Below, piece after piece: positions 40,920-54,000 of a stretch of 64,000 nt of DNA. A program made the position numbers and the translations under genes. Position 1 is the first letter of the stretch. Each line of letters begins with the position of its first letter. The notes beneath the pieces were generated by a model that made no database searches, was not told the DNA's origin, and was given only the letters and a program-made list of their open reading frames with translations. This DNA comes from Neocallimastix lanati (nom. inval.) (taxonomy: Eukaryota > Neocallimastigomycota > Neocallimastigomycetes > Neocallimastigales > Neocallimastigaceae), in NCBI GenBank assembly GCA_016946835.1, contig JACVTC010000038.1, positions 1,206,001-1,270,000 on the forward strand. The letters run 5' to 3'.

Positions 40920-40934
40920 TTTCAACCAGTGAAA
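40920..40934 (-). promoter_or_regulatory. Conserved xylanase upstream motif
   Basis: TTTCACTGGTTGAAA on the minus strand, about 100-114 bases before the ATG at 40820; identical to the sites at 17887 and 21944. Confidence 0.6.
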
Positions 40935-41030
40935 CTAAATAATTCAAATAAATATATATACAATTTTTTAAATATTTAAACAAATAATTATTATACAACT
41001 AATTTTAAAAAAAAAAAGGTAAACAAAAAA

Positions 41031-41039
41031 CTATTTATA
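41031..41039 (-). promoter_or_regulatory. TATA box of the 39.3 kb GH11 gene
   Basis: TATAAATAG on the minus strand, about 215 bases before the ATG, as at two other xylanase genes. Confidence 0.55.
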
Positions 41040-41329
41040 CTTTTTTTTTTTTTTTTGAACATATATTATGATATTATGAATAATTATTAAATATATTAAA
41101 AAATTAAAAAAATATTATATTCAATATAATTTATTTTAATTTATTATATATACATTTCATTTATTCAATTAAAAATGATATTATATTATTAAATAAAGTA
41201 GAATTGCCGATCTTTTTACTATTTAATATAAAAATAATATATTATTTCAAGTATTTATTAAAATAAAAAAATTTTTTTTTTTCCTTTTATTGAAAAGAAT
41301 TAGATAATAAAAATAATTGAATAATTGAA

Positions 41330-42003
41330 TAATAAATAATTGAATAATAATTGAATAATAAAGAATAGTATTATAAATAAATAATAAATAATAAATAATT
41401 GAATAATAAATAATAAATAATTGAATAATAAATAATAAATAATAAATAATAAATAATTGAATAATAAATAATAAATAATAAATAATAAATAATAAATAAT
41501 AAATAATAAATAATAAATAATTGAATAATAAATAATAAATAATAAATAATAAATAATTGAATAATAAATAATAAATAATAAATTATAAATAATAAATAAT
41601 AAATAATAAATAATAAATAATAAATAATAAATAATAAATAATAAATAATAAATAATAAATAATAAATAATAAATAGTAAATAGTAAATAATAAATAATAA
41701 ATAATAAATAATAAATAATAAATAATAAATATTAAATAGTAAATAATAAATAATAAAATAATAAATAATAAATAATAAATAATAAATAATAAATAATAAA
41801 TAATAAATAATAAATAATAAATAATAAATAATAAATAATAAATAACTGTATAATAAATAATAAATAATAAATAATAAATAATAATAATAAATAATATATA
41901 ATAAATAATGATAATAATAAATAATATATAATAAATAATGATAATAATAAATAATATATAATAAATAATGATAATAAAAAATAATGATAATAATAAATAA
42001 TAT
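41330..42003. repeat. AAATAAT-type satellite, about 670 bp
   Basis: Dense tandem AAATAAT heptamers mixed with TTGAATAATAAAT and ATAATATATAATAAATAATG variants; the last forms a small higher-order repeat near 41890-41970. ORFs here are artefacts. Confidence 0.9.
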
Positions 42004-43013
42004 TTAACATCTTTTTTAATTAATTAATAAATATGCCGTTCAAAAATAAATAATACACAAAATTTAATATTAATTATTTTCTATAATTAAATAATTTTAT
42101 TATAACTTTTTTTTTTTTAATGTTGAATTATTTAATATATTAATAATTAATTTGAAATTATTTAAATAAATATATTATATATATATATAAATATATATTT
42201 TTTTATTTTATTTTTTTATTTTTTATAATTTATTATTTCAATTATCGGTAATACAAATTAGTTCGATCATAAATTTTTAATGTAACACTAAATTAATTTA
42301 AGAAAAAAATTTTTATTTTAAAGATTTACTTTGATAATGTACTGTTGAATAAATAAAATTTCAGAGTGATAGAAATTAATATAATAATATATAAGTTAAT
42401 ATAAAAAAAAAAAATTATTAGATTTTAAATTTAAATTCAAAAAAATAAAAAAAAAAACAAAAAAAAAATTAATGTATAAATAAAGAATTTCAATCAATAT
42501 ATAATAATTAATAATTAATAATAATAATTAATAATATTTAATAATACAGAAATTGATATAAATAGAATTATTATAAATGCAATAATTTTTATATATAAAA
42601 AGTACAAAATGATATTATTAAAGATATAAAATTGTCAAACTATTCAATAGTTAAAAGAGATCAATAAATATGAAAAATTTAAAAGTGCGTATTATAAAAA
42701 AAAATCTAATTATATTCAAAGTTTAATTTTTAAAATTTTTATTTCATTTTTATTTTATCTTATTATAATTATTATTTTTTATTATTTTTTTTATTTTATT
42801 ATTTATTATTATTTTTTTATTATATAATTTTAACTTTTTTTTTTTATCAATCTAATTTCTATACATCACTTTAAAGTCTTTATAAACTGTTATAACTCTC
42901 GAAGTTTTGTTACTGATTATTTATGTTTTTTTTTATTAATATAATTTTATTCATTTATTTATTTATTTATTTATAATAATTTAAATTTATTTTATTTAAT
43001 TTAAAATATTAAA

Positions 43014-43071
43014 ATTTATAATTTCATATTATTATAATATTATAATATTATAATAATATGAAATTATAAAT
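43014..43071. repeat. 58-bp perfect palindrome
   Basis: Perfectly self-complementary sequence centred between 43042 and 43043, with TTTCATATTATTATAATATT in its left half. It overlaps the next palindrome by six bases. Confidence 0.85.
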
Positions 43072-43101
43072 AAAGGCCTATTATAATAGGCCTTTATTTA
43101 T
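43066..43101. repeat. 36-bp perfect palindrome with GGCC arms
   Basis: Perfectly self-complementary, centred between 43083 and 43084, with arms ATAAATAAAGGCCTATTA. G/C pairs in an AT desert make this a stable potential hairpin or cruciform. Confidence 0.85.
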
Positions 43102-45283
43102 TTGTAGAATTAAAAATAAAAAATATTAAAAAAGGTAAAAATGCAAAGAATAAATATAAAGAAAAAAAGTATTTTTTTTATATTTTTATTTAATTATAAG
43201 CTATTTTAATATTATAGAAAATTACTTTATTAAATATTATTAAAAAATTAATTATTTAGTTTAATATTAAAAAGTATATTATAGATAATAGATTTATAAT
43301 AACTATATTTATACATTATTATTGTAACATATAAAAAATAGAAATAAATAAAAATATATAAAAATATATAAAAATATAGTGATTTGTTTGTTTATTTATA
43401 TAACATAAAATTTATATATTTGTATAGAATTTATGATATTATATAAATATTTTTTTATTTCATGTTACATTAAATCACACTATAAATCATATGATAATTA
43501 ATCAAGTGATTAATTAATGATTTCTGAATTTATTTTTATGTAAATATTAATAAAATAATTTATTAATAATTAAAGTTTTTATTTTCATTTTATATCAAAA
43601 TAAATAAAAATAAATATAAATAAATATAAATAAATTGATAAAAAAAAAAATAAAATAAATAATAAAAAATAGAAATTTTAATTTGTTTTCAAATTTTATT
43701 TGTTAAATAAATGTTAATAATAATAATAATATTAATGATAGTATTTATTATATAATATTATTTATATAAATAATATTTATTATATAATACTATGATTTAT
43801 AAAAAAGTAAAACATTTATTATTTATATTAATTAATAATATCAATATATTAACATAAATTTAGCAAATAAAATTTAATAACAAATTTTTATCTGCAATAA
43901 AAAATATACCATATATTAATATCATAATTAATTGATAAGCATAATTTAATATCAATTAAAGTTTATATACAATTAATATGAATATAATAATAAAAAATAA
44001 TAATAATAATAATAAATAATAAAAAATAATAAAAATAAAAAAAGAAACCGTTTTGGTACAAATTAATAAATAATTAATTTAAGTATTTATTATTTAATAT
44101 AAAAAAATTTTTTTTTATTTAAAGATTGATATTTGATATTTTTTTAAAATAAAAAAAAATAATAAAATTTAAAGATTTCATTAATAACTAAATAAATAAA
44201 AATAGCATTAATATTATTAATATCTTGTCAAAGTTACATTGAAAGTTTGGTTTACTTAACTGCATTTTGAAATATGATTAAATAGAATTTATCTATTAAA
44301 ATAATAATAATAATAATAATAATAAGTTTAATGTTGACTTTGAATGAATTTTGATATAAGCATATTATTTTTTTTTCTCTTTTTTTTTTTTTTATCGTTA
44401 AAATTAAATTATATATTCTGGATTATATTAATTTTTAATTAATATGAATATTTTTTTATTTTTTTATTTTATTATTTTTTATCTTTTAACCAATTATCTA
44501 TTGTATAATTAAAAAATACATAATAAAACTATTCAAATATTCATAATAATATAAATTTATAATAATAATAATAATAAAAATATTATTATTATTATTATTA
44601 TTGTTATTATTGTTGTTGTTTATTTATTATTTATTAATTTTTTTTAGTTTGTTTTTAGTTTGTTTTGTTTCATATTAAAAAAGACAAATAATTATAAACT
44701 TTATATTGCTTATTTTTTTATTTTTGTTATTGTTTTTGTTTTTCTTTAAAAAAAAAAAAATAAAAAAAATAAAAAAATGTCTCAGTCAATTTGGACACAT
44801 GTAGTGACATATATATGTTTTTATTTTTTCAAATCAGTAAACTATTAAATAAAAAAAAAAAAAAATAATAAAAAAAAAAGTTCACAATGATAATTTGTTT
44901 CATTTCAAAAATGTCTATTTTTATTATAAAATTGAGTTATTTCCTCCATACAACACAACACCATACTATGCAAATACAATAAAATGTTTTATTTTTTTTT
45001 TATATCTTTTTTGCATAATAATTTACCTCATTAATAATAGAGAATTTAAGAATTAAAATTTAAAAATTAAAAAAAAAAAAAAAATTGTTTATTTAATAAA
45101 TTAAAAATAGTTCATATAAAATTTTTCTTTATTGTTAATCATCATTAAAAAAAAAAAATTATATTTGGATGTTTCATATTTTATATTTATATATTTAATA
45201 TGAAATCAATTTATTATTATTATTATTACTATTATTATTATTATTATTATTTTTTTTTATATATTAAATATTTAACAATTTTT

Positions 45284-45330
<47 letters not shown>

Positions 45331-45637
45331 AATTAAAACTTTATTATTAATTATTAAATTAAATATAATTCGATAGTAATGCAATATCGAATTATCAATA
45401 TTTAATAATAAAATAAGAATGAATAAATACATATTTCATGTATTTATTTATTTATTTATTTATTTATATATTATTTTTTATATGTTATCAATATATATTT
45501 TAAACCTTTCAGTTATTAAAATTATTGATATATAAGTTCGTTGTTTGTTATTATTATTGACTAATTCTTTATTTTCATTTCTTTTGTATTGTTATTAACC
45601 AATTTTTTTATTTAATAATTTATGTATTTTGTTATTA

Positions 45638-45674
<37 letters not shown>

Positions 45675-45788
45675 GTTATTATTAATGTTCCTTAAAAAAT
45701 ATTGAATTGATTGTCCATTATAACATAACATTATTATAGTAATTTTAAAATTTCTTCAATAAAAAAATAATAATAATAATAAAAATAA

Positions 45789-45823
<35 letters not shown>

Positions 45824-45845
45824 ATAGTGTTATATTATTATAAAA
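43102..45845. other. Intergenic region, no gene seen
   Basis: AT-rich with (AAT)n near 44300-44323 and 44560-44603, T- and A-runs (for example 45300-45330), an ATTT tract and (AAAT)n near 45788-45826. No gene or RNA recognised. Confidence 0.5.
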
Positions 45846-45998
45846 AATATTAGGAGCGTCAATTCAGAAAATGATGTAAGGAGAAGAACCATAATTTTAT
45901 TTCAGATCGTTAATTCAAACCCTAATCTGAAAATAAGAATTTCCTTTTAAACATGAAATCTTATTAATCTTGGAGGTGAGGTTCATTACCTATGAACT
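45846..45998 (+). pseudogene. Fragment C of the decayed paralogue family
   Basis: On the plus strand this matches the 3' ends of units A and B: an AAATAAGAATTTCC segment, then AAATCTTATTAATCTTGGAGG and GGTGAGGTTCATTACCTATGAAC. An extra base and stops break the LKSYxLGGEVxC frame. It is the only copy of the end sequence in this orientation. Confidence 0.6.
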
Positions 45999-46455
45999 TT
46001 TTTCTGAATTTATTTATACACTTTATTTTTTTTTTTTATTTTTTTTTTATTTTTTTTTATTTTTTTTTTGAATATTACTTTCATTTCACATTACTATTTA
46101 AAATATTATTATGTTCAAATTGGACAAATAATATATATTTTTTTCTTTTATTAATTGTATGTTTTTTTTTTTGTAATATATATATATACATATATATATA
46201 TTCATGTAATTAATAAATGAATAATTAAATAAAGTTAAAGTTTGTAATAATGCTGCAGCTGTAAAAAAAAAAAAAAAAAAAATACTATTTATTAAGAATT
46301 GTTTATCAAATATATTTATTATTGTTTTTATTTTTTATTTTTATTTATTTTATTTTTTTTTTTAAATTATTCTTTCATAATATAAATCTTTTTGGATGAT
46401 AGTAATTATGGAAATATAAATAATAATCATAATAATAGAAAAATTAATTATGGTT

Positions 46456-46742
46456 ATAATAATAATAAATAATAAATAAATAATAAATAATAAATAATAA
46501 ATAAATAAATAATAAATAAATAATAAATAATAAATAAATAATAAATAATAAATAATAAATAATAAATAAATAAATAAATAATAAATAAATAATAAATAAT
46601 AAATAATAAATAAATAAATAATAAATAAATAATAAATAATAAATAAATAATAAATAATAAATAAATAATAAATAATAAATAATAAATAAATAAATAATAA
46701 ATAAATAATAAATAATAAATAATAAATTAATAAATAATAATA
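46456..46742. repeat. AAATAAT/AAAT low-complexity array
   Basis: Mixed AAATAAT and AAAT units over about 290 bases; (AAT)n follows at about 46776-46819. Confidence 0.85.
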
Positions 46743-46773
46743 ATGACAATAGAAATAGAATAATAGTGATAAT

Positions 46774-46819
<46 letters not shown>

Positions 46820-47026
46820 GATTTAAAAATAAATAATTATAATATTGATATTGATAGTAAAAATATAATAATTGTAATTATAATGATGGTAATATTAATA
46901 AAATAATATTAAAAAATAAATAATAATATTAATATTATAATTGAAATTATGATTTAATAAAAGCGCATAAAAAGATTAAAAAAATTTTTATATATAATAA
47001 TTTATTAAATATAATAAAATAATAAT

Positions 47027-47067
<41 letters not shown>

Positions 47068-47120
47068 TTCTAATTATTCATTATCAAATTAATGAATTAC
47101 TTAATGAAAAAAATTATTTT

Positions 47121-47360
47121 TATTTTCAATGATTCTCTTAATATTTCTTTTTTAGTTTCTATCTTTTAAGTTTTATTAAGCATGTATACACATATATTTT
47201 TATTTTCAATGATTCTCTTAATATTTCTTTTTTAGTTTCTATCTTTTAAGTTTTATTAAGCATGTATACACATATATTTTTATTTTCAATGATTCTCTTA
47301 ATATTTCTTTTTTAGTTTCTATCTTTCAAGTTTTATTAAGCATGTATACACATATATTTT
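47121..47360. repeat. 80-bp tandem repeat, three copies
   Basis: Three almost identical units of exactly 80 bases starting at 47121, 47201 and 47281 (each begins TATTTTCAATGATTCTCTTA and ends CATGTATACACATATATTTT). Copy 3 has a T-to-C change. The unit is not simple sequence and has no open frame. Confidence 0.92.
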
Positions 47361-47404
47361 AAACTAATAAAGGTCCTTTACTCAATAAAACTCATAAAAA
47401 GCAA

Positions 47405-47439
<35 letters not shown>

Positions 47440-47611
47440 AGAAAATTTTGATCTTCTGATATTATTATTTAAATATACATATATATATATATATTTATAA
47501 AAAACACTCAATTAATAAAAAAAAAAAATAAATATTATTTGTTCCAATTTAAACATAATAATAATAATTTAAAATATTAATGTGAAATAATAAAAAAAAA
47601 AAAAAAAAAAG

Positions 47612-47660
47612 AAAGTAATATTCAAAATAAAAGTGTATAAAATAAAATTTTTTTTAAAAA
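47612..47660 (+). repeat. Short direct repeat left of the FTHFS fragment
   Basis: AAAGTAATATTCAAAATAAA followed by AGTGTATAAAATAAA and a T/A run. Nearly identical to 47898-47950; degenerate copies at about 47972-48005, 48011-48050 and 36824-36860. Confidence 0.75.
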
Positions 47661-47662
47661 TT

Positions 47663-47853
47663 GATATATTTAACGATGTGAAGAGTAGAAAGAAAGGGAA
47701 GCTTGTGTTGGTAACAGCAGTGAATCCCACACCAGCTGGAGAAGGAAAGACGACTGTGACTGTAGGATTAGGAGAGGCACTAAATAGGATAGGGAAAAGA
47801 GCGATTGTTGCACTAAGGGAACCGTCATTAGGTCCAGTTATGGGACTAAAAGG
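47663..47853 (+). pseudogene. Formate-tetrahydrofolate ligase fragment
   Basis: A plus-strand frame of about 60 codons encodes the ATP-binding part of formate-tetrahydrofolate ligase (10-formyl-THF synthetase): [19 protein letters not shown] with the Walker A loop, then [20 protein letters not shown] and [10 protein letters not shown], where the family goes on GAAGGG but this one runs into poly(A). The full enzyme is about 550 aa, so this is roughly a tenth of it. The [11 protein letters not shown] wording resembles bacterial-type enzymes more than the fungal C1-THF synthase as I know it. G+C is much higher than its flanks, and it lies between two near-identical direct repeats. It cannot be active. 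Confidence 0.8.
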
Positions 47854-47897
<44 letters not shown>

Positions 47898-47904
<7 letters not shown>

Positions 47905-47934
47905 TATTCAAAATAAAAGTGTATAAAATAAATT

Positions 47935-47950
<16 letters not shown>
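47898..47950 (+). repeat. Short direct repeat right of the FTHFS fragment
   Basis: Second near-identical copy of the AAAGTAATATTC..GTGTATAAAATAAA unit, after the poly(A) that ends the FTHFS frame. Confidence 0.75.
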
Positions 47951-47966
<16 letters not shown>

Positions 47967-48059
47967 GAAAAAAAGTAATATTCAAAAGTGTATATAAAAA
48001 ATTCAAAAAAAAAGTAATATTTAAAATAAAAGTGTATAAAATAAATTCAAAAAAAAAAA

Positions 48060-49660
<1,601 letters not shown>

Positions 49661-49922
49661 GCAAACATAACACAACATAAAAGCATTGAATTTGAATTTA
49701 TATCTACATCTGATACGAAGTAAAGTATCTATCAGAAGCCAATGCTATCTATTCTCAGGATACTTTAAAATTGAGATTTTTTTGGATTGTCTCTAAGTTT
49801 TTTTTTTTTTTTTTTTTTTTTTTTATTCAAATTTATTTTTTCTTATAAGCTTTAAAGCCTTGATTGATTTATTTTTTTCCCTCTCTGCTGTATCCCTATC
49901 CCAGTAATAACTTTACAACTGC

Positions 49923-49954
<32 letters not shown>

Positions 49955-50269
49955 CAACAATAAAAGGGATGCAAAGCTATTCTCATTTTAGAAAAATCCT
50001 TTAATCCAGTAATATAATCCTGTGTTCCACTAAGTGTCTCTGTACTTTTCTTCCTCATTCTTTTCTTTTCTTTTATTTTGATCCCCCCCTAAGTAGAGGT
50101 TCATAATACGAAACTTGATCCAATTACTAACAGCAGAAAATGACATTCATTTATAAGGAATAGGAATATGAGGACGCTTAAGAAATCCTTATATGGAATA
50201 AAATTTCTTTTTTCTAACTTTTTTTTTATTCATTCTTTGTAATGATCGGTTTCAATTCTAAATTATTTG

Positions 50270-50301
<32 letters not shown>

Positions 50302-50419
50302 GGTACACCTAGGTAGGTTTATAGTAATTCGTTTTTTTAAAAAGGTAAACTCTTGACTTGAAAGATAAAAGGTAAAGCTAACTATTACTAAGCAATCTTG
50401 AAAACATCCCACTCATACT

Positions 50420-50847
50420 TCAAAAACTGACATATTTATTGATACCAAATGGCATTTCATTATTTTTTTTTCTAGCCCATTGACTGGCTAATTTTTTAAA
50501 TAATTTCTTTAAAGTTGAGATCTTGTAGGAGAGCACATAAATACAGTACCATCTGTAAAGAGTAAAAAAGAGACCTCCACAACAGCCTTTTTTTTTTTTT
50601 TTTTTTTTTTTTTTATCATCAATCAGGATTCCATATTTATCATATTTATTAAAAAAAAAAATTTCATTAATAATGAACAAATTAAACCAAATTGGTGAGA
50701 GGAGGGGGATACCCTTGATGAACACACCTTTCTTAATTAACACAATGATTCTGATCATTGTTCATCAATCTTCACACAAGCCTCAAAAGATAAGTCTAAG
50801 TTTTCAATAAATTTATAGCACTTTCCTCTAATATAATACCTATGTGA
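50420..50847 (-). pseudogene. Decayed paralogue unit B2 (unknown family)
   Basis: A minus-strand fragment at 50847-50755 reads YYIRGKCYKFIENLDLSFEA and ends KIDEQ-stop, matching FKESLNLKAIICQDEQ-stop of unit A2. Further on, the frame at 50758-50420 ends KKLASQWARKKNNEMPFGIN and KYVSF-stop; its middle part loosely recalls ankyrin repeats (GIPLLS, NKYDKYG). Broken by poly(T). Function not assignable. Confidence 0.4.
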
Positions 50848-50911
50848 TGAATTTTTTCATTAATACAATATATATGGGGGACAGATCATATCATACGTTT
50901 TTTTCAAAATC

Positions 50912-50955
<44 letters not shown>

Positions 50956-51019
50956 AAACAAGATATGTATCTTTTTTTTTTTTTTAAATTTTTTCATCTC
51001 TGACATAGAATTTTTAATG

Positions 51020-51500
51020 AAGTATAAAGACTCGTACCTTCTTCTCCGTTACGAAATCGAAATCCAAAATCCAAATTGTTATTTGTTTAATCAATTCTTT
51101 ATCAATTTCATATAGAGATACTGTTATTAGCAATGATTTTTTTTTTTTTTTGTCAACAAAATTTTTTTTTAATCTATTTATTGATTGATAAGAGAGGATG
51201 CCACAATCGTTATTTACAATTTGCAGGATCGCCCCCCTCCTTTTTTTTTTTTTTTTTATAAAATAGAAAACTATTGATGCATTTTTCCATGATTTTTGGA
51301 AAAGTCACCATTCCAAATACAATGGATTAAAGCTTTGAGACATTTTAAAACATAGATGAAATAAATATTCCTATTTTTTTTTTTTTTTTTCACACTAGAT
51401 TCTTCTAAATCACCTTTTTACCAAGGAATCAAAGTTTCGAAGAATTTTCCATTGGAATATCCCATCGGGATCCCAAGCTTTTAAAAAATTACGGGTGAGG
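51020..51500 (-). pseudogene. Coding remnants upstream of unit B2
   Basis: Minus-strand pieces with protein-like composition: LTRNFLKAWDPDGIFQWKIL near 51490-51400 and IDKELIKQITIWILDFDFVT near 51110-51050, the latter followed by a plausible GTACGA donor. KAWDPDG loosely recalls KAYDEKE in unit A2. Broken by T-runs; no domain recognised. Confidence 0.3.
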
Positions 51501-52232
51501 TAGATGAGATTGCTTCACTAATTGCTTCATCGCTAATATCTTGGTTTGAATTTTTTTTTTTTATTTGGTCTGTTTTTGTTTTTGTATGTTTCCAAGTCAG
51601 TAGTCAATTCCTCCTTGAATCCATTCAAAGAGAAAAGCATGCAAATGAAAATTTTATAACAAGATTTTTATTTAACTCTTATATATATATATATATAGAT
51701 ATATATAGAATCAAATTAAAAAAATAATAATAATAATAATGACAGTTGTAAAAATATTAATAATAATTATAAATAATAATAATTAATAATAATAAAAAAT
51801 AAAAATCTACTGTTAAAATCAATAACAGTCATTTTCACTAATAACCACTTATTTATTTATTTATTCATTTATTTATTTATTTATTCATTTATTTATTTAC
51901 CTAATTATTTATTTATCGATTAATTAATTTATTTATTTAATATTTACCAAGGTTATTGTAGAAAGAAAATTCTAAAAATTAAAAAACAAAAAATAAATAA
52001 AAAAAAAGGACTTTCTAAAGACTAATATTTCTTCTTTTTTTTTTTTTTTTTTTTTTTTTTTCATTTTTACTTTATTATTAACATTATTATTAACAATGAT
52101 TTATTATTAAAAAAAAAAAAAAAAAAGAAACATATTTTTTATTCATTCTTTTTTATTTCTTTAGGCAATAATATTAAAATAATAATAATAATAATAACAA
52201 AATTCAAATTCATAATTTTTATCAAATAAATC

Positions 52233-52269
<37 letters not shown>

Positions 52270-52578
52270 AAATATTGAAATGATTCATAAATGATTCATA
52301 AATAAAGTGTTTCGCATGAGAGGTCATTAAAAAAAAAAATAAATTTTTGATTATTTATTATTTATGTTATTTAATAAAAACACTTTTTAGAAATTAATCT
52401 TAATATATGTAGTTTTTATATATATATATATATATATAAAAGAAAAAAAATAAAATAAAATAAAAATTATTAAACCATAAACTTATATATTTAAATATAT
52501 ATATAGATTTATATGTTTTATATTTAAAGTGTTAATAATGATAGTTTATTTTTATTGTATAGTTAATTTACTAATATA

Positions 52579-52745
<167 letters not shown>

Positions 52746-53509
52746 TCCATAAACCATTTGAATGATTTTTTCTTAAAATGTTTTCTATTTATGAAGCCAA
52801 ATAATTCATAAACTTGCTTTGTTAATTCTTCTTAAAACAAAATTTTTTTTTTTCTTTTGTATTCCATATTTTAAAAAAAATTTTCCACAACATTTACCAA
52901 ATCACCAAATCACCCATTATATATCTTAATTCATTTTATTCTATATTCTATATAATTGAATAGAATAGAATAAAATAAGCAATATTTGTTTTTTGCTTTT
53001 TTGTTTTATTTTTTGTTTTTTTTAAACAAAAAGAGAAAAGAAAAAAAAGAATTTCTATTGAAAATTAAAGTTATTTAATATATGACATAATCAATTAAAT
53101 ATATATATGGAAAGATTAATTATTATTATTATTATTATTATATGAAAATATAAAAAATAAAAAAATAAAAATAAAAAAATAAAAAAAGAGAAATAAATAA
53201 AATAAAATAACAAATAAAGGCTTTTATTATTATTATTATTATTATTATAAAATTTATTGAGAAGAAAGAACAAAAATAAGAAACAAAAATAAAAACAGAA
53301 ACAAAATTACTATCAAAACATTTTCATAGGTTCATTTATTAAATTTTTTTTTTTTAATTAAATAGATAGAATTATATAGTTAATTATATATTTTTTTAAT
53401 ATATAATGTAAAAATTAAAAAAATTATAAATAAAAAAAAAAAAAAATAAATCCAAATAGTTTACTTTTTCATTTTTTAATTTTTAATTTTTTATTTAAAA
53501 TGTAATATT

Positions 53510-54000
53510 TATTATCTGATATTTAATATTTAATATTTAATATTTATTATTTATTATTTAATATTTATTACTTAATATTTATTATTTATTACTTATTATT
53601 TATTATTTAATTATTCATTATCTTTCCATTTATTTATTAATTTATTTATTTATTTAATATTTAACAATTATTAATATTTTATTAATTATTATCTTTTTAT
53701 ATATTTATTTTTATTATGAATTATGTATTATTTATTATTTATTATGTATTATGTATTATTTATTATTTATTATTTATTATTTATTATGTATTATTTATTA
53801 TTCAATTATTTAATTATTCAATTATTTATTATTTATTATTTATTATTTATTATTTATTATTTATTATTTATTATTTATTATTTATTATTTATTATTCAAT
53901 TATTTATTATTTATTATTTATTATTTATTATTTATTATTTAATATTAATATTATAATTTATTATTTATTTAATATTAATTATTTAATTATTATTTATTAT
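53510..54000. repeat. ATTATTT low-complexity array
   Basis: Tandem ATTATTT and related units with TTATTATTCAATTATT variants, the reverse-complement type of the arrays at 41.3 and 46.5 kb. Confidence 0.85.

Larger units (their letters stand above)
40821..43013. other. Intergenic region with low-complexity repeats
   Basis: Holds the promoter elements of the 39.3 kb gene, the large AAATAAT array listed separately and AT-rich sequence. No gene seen. Confidence 0.5.

Noticed and set aside
45992-46213. 73-codon ORF rich in Phe/Tyr/Ile
   Set aside because: It translates T-runs and an (AT)n tract.
47121-47360. CRISPR array or phage repeat
   Set aside because: Repeats are directly adjacent 80-mers with no unique spacers, and the genome is eukaryotic.
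50420-50758. Ankyrin-repeat reading of the minus-strand ORF
   Set aside because: A few words fit (GIPLLS, NKYDKYG) but no full 33-residue repeat or second repeat can be aligned, so it is left as unknown.
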